Part shown: piece by piece, positions 34,941 through 47,733 of the stretch
Layout: each line of letters starts with the position of its first letter
Numbering within the stretch: position 1 is the stretch's first letter
Assembly (NCBI GenBank): GCA_003952965.2
Contig: CM025852.1
Coordinates: 8,586,746 to 8,650,745, forward strand
Reading direction: 5' to 3'
Origin: Morella rubra
Lineage: Eukaryota > Streptophyta > Magnoliopsida > Fagales > Myricaceae
Length of the DNA stretch: 64,000 nucleotides
Notes under the pieces: model-generated
What the model saw: the letters and a program-made list of their open reading frames with translations, nothing else
Databases searched by the model: none
What the model was told of the DNA's origin: nothing
Position numbers and translations under genes: made by a program

Positions 34941-37074
34941 TGGTTGACATTTGGAGATAGCTCTGACATTGATTACAGTGAAAACAATATAAAAGGGTGT
35001 TACTCATTTATAGGGAAAAAATTATACAACAGGTTGCATAGGTCCGCAACTATAATTTAACTCGGCCCAACGGCCGTGGGTTGGCAGCGGGACCTCTGGT
35101 AAGACCCTGAAGTTACGTAGGGGTTTTGTTGGTTGACGTGGCGGTGGGACCCAGTTGGGGAATTACAAATAGGGAACCATGCAAGAAGTACTAGGGGATC
35201 GAAATCTGGAAGACTATGCAGGGCAGGATTTCGTGTTTGGACATCTGAATCGGTTTCCAAGGGTCAAAAAAGGATTCCGAAAATGATTTCACGAGCTCCC
35301 AAACACAGTAAATATTGGTAGATGTTCTCAAATCCCCAAGTATTTGTGTGTACTGCTCTTTCGAGTTAGATATGACCAATTTACTTACGTTGGGGAAAAA
35401 TTAGAAAACAAAAAACGATTCATGAACTGAAAAACCGCTCAATGAAAGGATCCCCAATGTGAGAGGACGGGTTAGTGTTTGAAGTACTTTGGGTTTTGAT
35501 GATCTTTTGTAGAGAAGCAACAATTTTTATTAAAATTAAAAAATGGAAATGATACACAAAGACAAATCCAAACCTAATACAAGAATTCTAAAACTCCACA
35601 ATCGCAACGAACAAAAGACAATAAACTATTATAGACATCAAATAAGTGAGATTAAACCCACTATACATAAATCCCACAGCAAAAAGGTCAAGAACTCGCA
35701 ATGCTCGTCTCCGCTATAAGTGGTAATCTCTCCCTTACGGACAACTAAAATCAAATTTTATTTCCTCTTAGGGATCGGTACTCAGTTCAAACGTCTACAT
35801 GCAAAAAAACAAGAACATCCACAACATCCATCAAATGAGATTACAACTCCATGAATCCATTTTGTCCTCTTTCTCCCTCATCCCACACCACTATGAATTC
35901 AGCCCAAAGTGGCTTTTCTCCACTATCCATCTCAAAATTAGCTTATCAGGCAAAAATTCCAATTATTATACTAAAAAGTCCAAGATGTATTAGTTCAAGG
36001 AGAAATAAGGAAAATTGAGCAATTAGTTCGAGTACAAGACAAGATACAAAAAATTTGCTATTACCATCAGTCCCCCAGTTTTTTTTAACAAGGATCTAAG
36101 ATGGACCTGTACAGTAAATGGCTGAAATTGAACTACGCCCCTAGTGCCTGATGCTGCAAAATTGAACTCCGCACAGTTCCAGTTTCTGATTAATTCAGTT
36201 CCACTAGAACGTACGCTCAGAAGAGACCAGGATATAGATGGCCCAACTTCCATCAAGTCATCAATGTACATGGAGAGGCTACGTCTCACACTGCATGCCT
36301 GTTTCGAAGGGCCAGCAGTAGTTTGTTTGTGTGCAAAATTATGTTGTAATAACAAAAGAGATCTTCAGCCTGCAATACATCAACTCCAGTTGATTGAAAT
36401 AATCAGTGCAACAATAAATGGCTCATTACAACTCTTCTCTGGGCTGGCTTCTCATGAGCAAGTTTGATTTTCCAATTTGATATTAAAAAAGTACATCCCA
36501 ACAATCAAATTTGGATAGAAAATGTTTTAAACAATATTTAACATCGTGTAGAGAATAAATCATGTGATATCATTTTTATGACATTATACTTATTTGCATA
36601 AATCATGTGATATTACAGAACTCAGTGCATCTTTTTTCTTCGATGACTTCATTGTGTATGCAAATAAGTATCACTTCGGATCAATTTGTTTAATGTTGAC
36701 ATCTCCCATAAGTTGGTGAAAACCAGAATGCACGGTGCATCTACTAAAATAAATGTTCGGAAGGGGGACACTCATTGCTCAAAAGCAATTAAACTAAGCA
36801 TGATAGACACGAGTATTTCTACTTGATGATAGTGTAGCTAGCTCATCTAAAGGCAAGGATTTGAGCTAGATGATAGCAATGATTTCATTAATAAACCCAT
36901 CTTCCAGGATACGATCCAATTGATAGACCTTAACAGATAAGTACATGCTAATCTCTAATGTTATGTTATAATTTCAGGTGTCTCTAGTGTCCCACCTCTG
37001 TACTGGGGCAAGGCACTTACCTTTAACCAAAATCTTTTGCCTATCCAAAAGAAAAAAGTACCTGTTACAAAGGT
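34941..37074. other. Spacer and 3' flank of ATS1
   Basis: No gene recognised. A frame at 36023-36355 (minus) and its mirror on the plus strand have no known motifs. The last few hundred bases (about 36700-37074) probably form the ATS1 3' UTR. A stretch starting tttttattaaaattaaaaa at 35522 resembles the tail side of a minus-strand retroposon. Confidence 0.4.
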
Positions 37075-40000
37075 TCACTGATTCCACGGTTGTGACAGAG
37101 AGACAGTTGGAGTAGATGCCTTTAGTCCTTGTTTGCCATGTACTGCAGCTCTGAGCACATTGTATTGTTCAGTAACAGAATTATAGAGCGCTTGGGTGTA
37201 CGCCTCCTTAACCTGCTAAATTAAACAGCCACCTCATTTGGAATCAATGAATCATGTAATCAATGTCCAGGAAGATTTTTTGATACTAGTATGAACTTAA
37301 GCAGGTAAAGATACCATCTACGTATCGCAATAACAGAATGGGGCCTCTATAGTATTTCTTACAATCTTGTCATTTAAAAGCAGAAAACCATACTTCTTGC
37401 TTAGAAAAAAGAAGAAGCAGAAAACTATATGCCCAAGGGCAGTATTTACGTTAATCTAAAGACCATGAACATATATATATGCACATGACATTAACAAACC
37501 AACAGACTAATGAATTGTGTCAAAAGCAAGTTCAATAACTATGTGAAGCTGATAAATAATAACCGACTTTTAAACATTCTTGAGGTTCAAAAATTGCTGT
37601 CAGATCATCTCTTCCCTTATCTGCCTTGTTATTGTCAAAGCATTTTCAAAAGACTCAATAACTCGTGACAAATTTTTACCTCACAATTCTGGTTATTTAG
37701 TGTCACTGTTTATCTTTTGCATGCACTTCAACCAGCAAAAGATAAATAGTGACAATTCCTGAGGTACAAAGATTGCTTGCTATGAGATTATTTCTTTCCT
37801 TGTATGCCTTGTTATTGTCACAGCATTTTCAAAAGAGGCAATAACTCGTCATTGGAATTTAACCTCACAATTCTGGCTATTTAGTGTCACTATTTATCTT
37901 TTGCATGCACTTCAACCAGCAAAAGCATGTAAAGATCAAACTCGACAATGTCATCTACTCCAATCATATATGTAGAAAAATGCCCTCCTTGCTCCCTCCA
38001 TTCAGAAATGTTGGCCACCATGTAATAACGCCAGGATTGGCTCCAGTAATTCTATCTTTTGGCAACTATCTTCTTGTTCATGCCCACAAAGAACTATGAT
38101 CCACATGAGAACCAGCCAAATCCAAATTCCAAAACCTGGCTTGCACCATCTCATTGGCATGGCTAAGATGCTAAATATGCGAGTTTGTATAACATTGAAT
38201 ATAATGATAAGTCACCAATTGGTATGGATTATGAACTAGCGTAATCAATTTGTTCAAAATTTATGATCTAAAATACTGCTCCTTGCACATTCTTGTGCAC
38301 AAAGTTTATCTTGAAAACTAATGTCCCTATGTGGGAAAGACCCTTCCTAAGACTCTGGTCCTGTGTTGTATTTTCTGGTATTGAGGTAAAAGCTCTGATT
38401 TTTACTGTGATGGAAATAAAGGTTTGCACACCTGTATTTGTGCAAATCGTATTTATCCTAATATCTACAGAAACCATTTAATTATGAAATTGGCTCTCCA
38501 TCTCCCAAGCCATTACACCTATGGAAGCTAGTAAGAAATGTGTGTGGAAACTTGGTGTGCATTCTGCCCAAATGCACTCGATACATAATCCTGACAGCAT
38601 ATTAGTCTTGTAAACAGATGCATCACTTACTTTCCAATTTAAATCACTCTGGTAATCAAGCAATATCTTAAGAGCGCACCATTCTTCTAAAAGGTTCTAG
38701 TTTCTACACTTCATAGGTTGGGTTCCTTTTCAAAGTGCTTTTTCTCACTTAACGATGGATTAATGAGAACAATAAGAAGATGATCATTTTCTCTGGAAGC
38801 TACTCCCCATTTTATTCAACCCAGCCGGTTACTCATGCTTGGATCAGAGAGATGAACAATATTGGTTATTTGCCTCTTTGATTTCAAAGCATAGTGGTCA
38901 TTGTATAAGTACTGCTTGACGATAAATAGTAAGTAGACTTTCAAATGCACATAATCCTCTATGACAATATTGATGACCAACAGAATAATGGAATGCAAAA
39001 TAAATCAGCACCATTTAACAGTTCCATCAATCGTATCTAAGCTCAATGAGAAATCAGATAAGAAGAAGCATAGCAAAAAGATATAGTCAAAGAATAAGTT
39101 TCAGAAACTATATTATTAACCGGACCAGTGAAAGACCACTATACTAAGAGGCAAACCTCTTCAGGGTTTTCACAAGCAGCAGCAATTTCTGAAAAGTTGA
39201 TGGCTGGTGCCACTGATAATCCAGTCCCATGAAAGGAGATGACTCTTTGCTCTCCAATTTCTTTTTCCACCTGGAAAGGATGTATTGTTCACAATAGAAG
39301 GAAATAAGGAAAAAGATAAAGACACAGTCAAAGAGAATGGCATACCTGGGATGGAGGGGGCATTATGTCATGGCACAATAATGCTAATGGATATATATGC
39401 CCAGGAGTCTCGGAATTATCTGCAAGCCTTCTCATATTGTCCACTGAAGAAGCATCAAAGGGTGCCTGAACCCCTTATATCAGTATGAAAGAACTTAAAC
39501 CACCCTTATATCGGTATGAAAGAACTTAATGACATCAAGAAAGTGGAGATAACATCTGGCTCAAAACTTAGCTTTTTGTTTGGAAAAAGAGATGATGAAA
39601 ACCTTGGCCAGATAAATGACATATTGTACAGACTAAATACTTTAAAAATGAAACAGTTCATCTCAGTAAGATCCTTAGTTGCAAATATCTTCCAAGATTT
39701 ATACGTTCACACTGAAAATATCATTGAATTGCATGAGTTGTTGCCTTAATGGATTCTAAGTAAGCCATGAGAAACAAACCAACATAAACATACAAATAGA
39801 AAGAGAGAAGGGGCGAAAAAATCCTACCGGAAACCACTCTTTTGTATGAGGATCTGGACGATCCCTGCCACCACTAGGTGCGATCCATATTATTTGTGAT
39901 CCACCCCTGTATCAGAAATGGTATAAGTGACAGAGGGCAAGAGTGGAGATTTTTGACAGTCAAAAATAGTTGCAGAGCTGCATTTAAATTATGTATATCA

Positions 40001-43000
40001 GCAGGAAGACATTCAACATCTAAAGCCCTCGACCAACTATAACAACTTCCCTACTTTGATAGATGATAGAATTTGAAATCAAAATTTAAGGATCAGTATG
40101 AGCTGGGAACACGAGGCAAACATAATATTTAGATTTAACCAAAAGACAGTAATTAAAAACTGTGAGTGCCCTCTTTGTGCACGTCTGCAGGTGGTGTTTA
40201 GATTTATTGCAGTTTCTACCTAACAACCCAATGCACGGGGTGTAAAAACCCCAAAATTGGAGAAAAAAAAAAAAAAAAAAGAAAGAGAAAGAAAAAGGCA
40301 ATGTAGAAGAATCTTTTTATGCTAATATTAAATACTTTTGCATAGAAGATTTTCATTGGACATTCTTGAAATAGAAAAGCATTTTGTATAAACCTTGAAC
40401 CCATTGGATTTCACTTTAATCAATCATTTAGATCATCTAGGAAATAAATAAATAAATAAAAACTTGAAAGAGAATGAGTTGTGAATCTTTAGTACAATCC
40501 ATATATACACAGAATAGAACCAAAATTGAATAATAAAATTTATCGTGGGAAAATTCACATCTAAGCGAGTATTCCCTAGATACCCATTTTGTGTTATTAC
40601 TGGACAACCAAATAAATTTTCAACTCTATTAACATTCTGGGGAAAAGGCGAGGTTAATAATCCTACAGGTATAGCACTCAAGGTCTAGTACGGTATGAGT
40701 AATGCAATCTTTAGAGGCAATTATAAATCCTAGAAGGCACTCCGGACTAGTCTAGCTTTGCCACTCTATCATCCACTGTTAAAAGGGGTAAAGTAACTTC
40801 GTGCTAGAGAAAGTATCTCATGTTTTTCTTCCCAGCGATGTAAGAATGAATAGTATGATTTGCATTTCATGCATAACAGGGATACCCCACATTGAGTTCT
40901 GTAATCCTGTCAGACTACATTTACAGGAACAAGACTCCCTAGAGGGAAGGGTGGGGAGAGACAGAGAAGGGGCAAAGAAAGAGGAAGAAGGAAAAAACTA
41001 CCATGACTGACGTGGAATCCATTCCAATAATAATGACTAAATAGGGAACCCCATTCTACATTTGGAAGCCAAAACACCTAGAAAGAGTCAACTAGCCTTT
41101 TCAAAATTCACACTATAACACCTTGAAGTACATTTGACCAGCATCTCCAACCAATTTTGACTTGCATGTGTTTTGAATCATAGAATTATGCCTATCTGAA
41201 ACCTGATCCTTAAAATATTGAACTGCAGTGTCTAAGGCCCTAGCATGGATAAAATTGTTAAAAAATAGGCTTAATTACATAAATAGTCCCTTTGGTATTT
41301 ACTTTTAACAAATCCTTCTATGAAGTATAGCTTTGAACGGGCCCAGCCTTGTCTATTTTTCAGACATATAGGTTTTCGCATCCACTAAACGTTAGCCCAA
41401 ATAAGAATAGGGTCCAAAATAGGCTATCTGACCTCGATAATAGACATCCCAACCCCGACCCTATGTCAGTTTTCCTCTAGTCGACTAACTTTTAATAGAT
41501 GGGAAGACCCATATATGTGAAAAATGGACCACAACACATAGTGCTAACCTTGACTTCATCCAAAGAGGGACTTGACATATGAAGTTCTACCGATGAACAT
41601 ACAATCTGCCAGCAACCATTCTAGAAAGCTTATACAATAGTTATACTCAGGTTCAAGAAAAGGCTTCGAACCAGAAAACATGAGTAGAAAAAGATCAAGT
41701 GAAAAAGGTATAACATCTACTCATTTGCCCTATGAAAATCAATTGAGTGAATAAAAAATGCACACAACATGCACATGACCACATTAAATAAGAAATGACT
41801 TGAGAGCACTTATTCCTCATGTTCACAGGCATTAATATCCAAGACTTCAATCAGACTACAGTGTGAAAAGTAGAGGTACCTTAAAAGCAAAGCCAGTTCC
41901 TTCAAACTTCGTGCATTCGCTTTTCTTTTCATCTCAACCAGCGCAGGAACATCATGCATGTGCTTTTTTGAATACACACAAATAAGATTCCTAGCAAAAT
42001 GCAAAAGGGTAAAATTGCCAAATTCAGTTAACTTTGAATGGGCATACAGTAGCGTAATCACAATATGATCTATCCAGAAACTTTAGAATCACCTTCCCAT
42101 GCTGAAGGGCTTGCAAAGAGGATCTATCAAAACTCTGTCGCCTGCTACATATGTCTGCAGTACATCAAGTAGAATTTGTTATGCAAACATTTCCTATGAT
42201 GCAAGAATAGCATATTTTTGAAACAGGTAAAAAAAGCATCACCAGGCTCTCAGCGATATGTGCATTTGTTGCTTCAAGCAATAGTGCAATGACTGCAGGG
42301 TCTGCTTCACTTTGGTGATTTGACATCAGGACAATATTGTGACCCTGCAATCAATCACATGAGGTACTTATTGCATTATTAAAAATTATTTCAACATCAA
42401 GAACTATTGGCAGATTATAAATTGGTGAGTATTAACAATGTTTAAACCATAAGAAGCACATATCATGGGCCATTAAACAAGCAGAGAGTTCTTTATAATT
42501 TTCTATTACTTCACTCATCACTTGAATAGGCACTTTTACAAAATATAACTGAATAGAGAACCTGCATATAACATGCCAGAGAAACCTCTGGGCATTCTGA
42601 CCATCCATTTTCACATAACTAATGCCCAAAAGCAATTGGGAAAGCAAGCATCAAAACAAAGTTCAAGCCTTAATCTCTTAACCTATGATGTAAAGGAAGC
42701 ACTCTGTAAAAGGACTCAATATGAAAGTTTCCCCACAGAACTTACATCAGTGCCATTGGAAAGGTTTATCCTTAACACAAAAAGACTAAACTCACTAAGG
42801 ATGGTTCTCAATTTCAGAAAAGAACAGCATATGTACTACAACAAAACAAAAATGGGCCAAGAAAAGCTCATGTTGGTCCAGTTAAGCAAGTAACTTGACC
42901 GAGAGTTTAAATCATATTATATACTTTATGATAAAAGAGTTAGATAATAGAATTCAAATACCAAAATCAACCTCTTCCAATAAGCTTAAGCTTTTGGGAC

Positions 43001-46000
43001 AAATCGTGATTTTATTATTTTATTTGTATCTTATTCTCTAATAGAAAGCAATAGGCTATGTTTAGCTAGTGTTTCAAAACGTTTTCAAACACTTCTCACA
43101 CTCACTTTTTCATCAATTCCAATACTTTTTCACCAATCCTAATAAATTTTTACAAATTCTAACAACTTTTAACACATTTTTTACCAATCCTAAGAGAATC
43201 TACACTACTTCCAAAAAAACACAAACACAAAAAACTGTTTTAAGATATAAACCAAACATAGCCATAATTTACCACATTTAAATTCTCTTCTATGTTTTTG
43301 AGTCCTACACTTAACCTATTTTCATTTATATCTAAGTCCTCTACCATGCCTTAGCATTACACATCAACTTAGGTGGTATTCTTTTGCCCAATATTTCAGG
43401 GTACGGAAATTTCGAGCAAAACAAACACACTCCAAAATTTTCAACAACTACATATACACACTCTACTTTTCACAAACCCCAATAAATCTTAATAAAGTAA
43501 AGATTTCCAAAATTTTGGGAATATTCCCCGAAATTTTGACAAACGAACGCCACCTTAATATCCTAAAGAGCCCCCATTATAAATAAATAGACATAGATCC
43601 ATAAGTTTCAGCACAAGACTTTGGAAGATAGAGCCGTATAAGCCCAGACGACTAACAGTGAATTATATTTTAGGCTTAATTGCACCCAGGGCCCTTGAGG
43701 TATACGAAGGTTGCAAATGAGCTCCTGAGGTAACGTTTTCAACAAATAGACCCCTGAGGTAGAGTTTAAGTCAAATCGAGGCCCCTCCGTCCATTTCCCA
43801 TCAGTTTGTTAACGGTCATTGCTGTCAGGGCTTTAAAATCCACGTTATAACGAATTAGAAAGCGCCACCTGTCCAATTAAAATTCATGCCACATCTGCGC
43901 CAGGTGTCTGCAATGGGAAGAACGACGTCGCCTTATTAACTTTTTTTTAACTAGGTACTGTGAGCTGGCAGACACCTTGCGCAGATGTGCATGGATATTT
44001 TAATTGGACAGGTGGCGCTTTCTAATTCGTTATAACGTGGATTTTAAAAGCCCTGACAGCAATGACCGTTAACGCAACTGATGGGAAATGGACGGAGGGG
44101 CCTTGATTTGACTTAAACTCTACCTCAGGGTCTATTTGTTGAAAACGTTACCTCAGGAGCTCATTTGCAACCTTTGTATACCTCAGGGGTCCTAAGTGCA
44201 ATTAAGCCTATATTTTAACCTCATTAGGAACAGATAACTGGACAGGCTTAAGCAATTAGCAGCATCACAGAACCGCCCACCAACAAAAATAAAGGAAAAA
44301 TAAAAATAGGCACCTGCTGAAGCTTCTCTTCCATTTCACGGAAAAGGGGAATGTTTCCAACAAATGAATTTCTGCATCAAAGATTTCAAACTTAGGGAGG
44401 TACCGTAATTGGTTTGAAGACAAAATTACATGTAAGTTATTCATTTTTCTGAACCAAAGGGAAATTATTCTTGTAAAACAACAATAAGGAGGAGGGATTA
44501 AAAACGAAATGATCGAATAGCACAAAACCACTGAACCATGTCTACCAGCATAAAAGATAGGAAGCCAATCGGGCTCAGTTCTATGATGGAGTAAACAGGT
44601 CCATCTTACTCAGAAGGCAGATTCTTCGGCACATTCACTGTTTCCAACTAACGATTAGTGAGGACTTGAAACAATCTGACATCCACGCAAACTACACTGG
44701 TCACTCGTATGAGATGATCAGAGAACTAGGCTAGAGCCTACTTAATTCACAAATAGGGAGATCCAACTCACAAAACTTTAGCCAACACATGCAAACCACA
44801 ACCAGGTAAAACCAGCATTAACAAAAAAAAGTAACACTAGCATTTGAGTTTCCTTATACCTTTTTTACATAACCAAGATATGAATCTACCATTTATCCTA
44901 AAAGTTTAAGTTAATAGGAAGAGATATATTTATTATTTGAATTATAATTCTTTAACACTCTCCCTCAAGTGTGGACCGGACTCTCTTTTAACTAGGAAGC
45001 CCAACAAGTGCAATATTTAATTGAATTAGGATGAAATGCGGAGTCAAGTCTCAAACTTAGACCTTGGCTCCGATACCATGTGAATCTACCACTTATCCCA
45101 AAAGCTTAAGTTAATAGAAATAGATATATTTTATTATTTGAATTATAATTCTCTAAGATGGACCAAACTCTCTTTTAACTAGGAAGCCCAACAAGTATAA
45201 TATTTAATTGAAATTGAAATTGAAATAAAGTGCGGAGTCAAGTCTCAAACTCAGAACCTTGGCTCCGATACCATGTGAATCTACCACTTATCCCAACAAC
45301 TTAAGCTGATAGAAAGAGGAAGATTTTATTATTTTAATTATATTCTCTAACACTCCCCCTCCCGTGTGGAACAGATGTTGACTGAACTCTCTTTTAACTG
45401 GGAAGCCCAACAAGTACAATATTGAATTGAAATTGGGATGAAGTGCGGAGTAAAGTCTCAAACTCAGAACCTTGGCTCCGATACCATGTGAATCTATCAC
45501 TTATCCTAAAAGCTTAAGCTCATAGGAACAGAAAGATTTTATTATTTGAATTATATTCTCTAACACTCCCCCTCACGTGTGGACCAGACTCTCTTTTAAC
45601 TGGGAAGCACAACAAAGACAATATTTAATTGAAATTGGGTAAATGTAGAGTCAGGTCTCGAACTCAAGACCTTGGCTCTAGTACTATGTGATTCTACCAC
45701 TTATCCTAAAAGTTTAAACTAATAGGAAGAGATTTTATTATTTAAATGATATTCTCTAACACAAGACATATCACAATACATATTAGTACTGATATGTTTT
45801 GAGGTTCACATATGTCGGTGGTCTAAGCACATTAGCTCCTCTAGATCCTAAGGTGTTCTAAAATCAAAGCTCTTACATTCTCACACCATAAGCTGACACA
45901 GCGCACTGGACAATTTGGACAAGGACTTATGAAAACTCGACTAAATCTAGTTATAATATAGATATTGAATTCAAATGTGAATCCAACAGAAATATGAAAA

Positions 46001-47695
46001 AATGCAACTGAATTTTGAATCCAACAAAAATAGGATTCCAGTAGAAGCTACATAGCTATAATAATAGATATTGTGGTAATCACATGTCAAGGACATAAGT
46101 ATTCATCTCATTCATAAATTACATGTTTGCTATAAATTTTATCTTTCATATTAACTCAGAAATTGATAGGACAGAACCTAACTGATTATCTGACTCGTCC
46201 ACAACTAAATCTTGAGAATGGGATTTAAAAAATGGACCACTGGATCTAAAGCACAGTTAACTTTACAGGGGATTTCAAATCTATCCTCTCTGGAGCAAGC
46301 AGGAAGCTGTTTTAGTCCAAGAACAAGTGTTTGAGGTAGTTAACTAGGTCATCAGAGTATTTTCTGGAAATAAGGGCCTTTTTTTCCTCAATTAGGTCAA
46401 GGTAATTTCATTTACTTGTGGACATAGGGGGCATAGTTGAGAGCTGCGAGCCTTGGGTCACTACAAGATAAAGCATGGTTGGTTACTGTGGCCTTTAGCT
46501 TATTCTGAGATAATAAGATCTTAAGTTTTCAGATCCTGAGCCCATCCTATAAATGGTGATAATCAAGTTTCTAAATCTATCACAAATTGGACCCATCTGT
46601 AACCCTAAACAGGACACGAAACACGAAGTGACGGGATCTTTCTTCTTTCTTCTTTTTTGGTAGGGAGGGGGGGTGTGGTAACAAGTGGTGAAAAAAATAT
46701 GCATTGAAAGGGCATAAGCTCTGCAAAAGGATACTGTTATAAGTAAAATCATGTTGCTTAAATCTTAAGAATAAGATTTTCAGCTTGGTAGATGACAAAA
46801 GGAAAGCTCTTTGTATGATCAGCTCTGACAAGACAATATGACCTTATGACTATTTCTTTTTCCTGCAGTGCAATAAACTCTTACCTTAAAAATTCTATTG
46901 AGACTCTTTCTTAGTATCAATCTATCTGATTATGTGTGACAAGCGTACTATATTGATGAGGAAATATAAAAAGAACAAACAGAAACAAGAGGACATATAA
47001 AAAATAAACCTTTAGGAGAATAAAGAAAATAAGCACACCAAGTTTTGTTAGTCTTTTTGATACATGTGTATTATTCTAAGCATATTCAAGTCCCCAGTAA
47101 CAAGAACTAAAATTAAGATCTTTACCATACTCATATCTAACTCCTAACCACAACACGAACATTATGTCTCTGATATCGTATTTAAAGAATGCATAGACTT
47201 CATGAATGCGTGTTCATCAGCGAAAGCATGCACATTAATTTCAGCAACAGCAGATCATCCATGAAAACATGTGTAGAGAGGCCCAAACAAGTCAAGTTGT
47301 CAATTTTCAGGCACAAGATCTGTCTATCCAACCAGTTGAAGGTGGAAGTACATTAAAGTTGTCACCTCACCTGAAATCAACTAAAGGCCGGATATAATTT
47401 TGACCAAACAAGTAGTAGTCAAAGGGTTCTCGCAGTGCTTTGTGATGTGGTGAGAAGTCAAAAGGATCCTGAAAAATTACTTTAAGGTTTCATACACGAG
47501 ATTTACAAAAGATCAGAGTGTATTTTAAAAATCTGAAACTGTAGATGCATACTAGAGTAAGTACATCACCTCAACATCAGATAGCATACGATCTAGAGCA
47601 ACAGACATATTAGACAATACTATCTCCCCAGCCCTCGGATTTCCACTCTGGAAAACCTGAAACATGAGAGTAGATGAATTACTGTCTTTCTTAGG

Positions 47696-47733
<38 letters not shown>

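Noticed and set aside
36023..36467. Overlapping frames on both strands downstream of ATS1
   Set aside because: No known motif, no clear splice sites, and both strands are open over the same stretch, which suggests chance.
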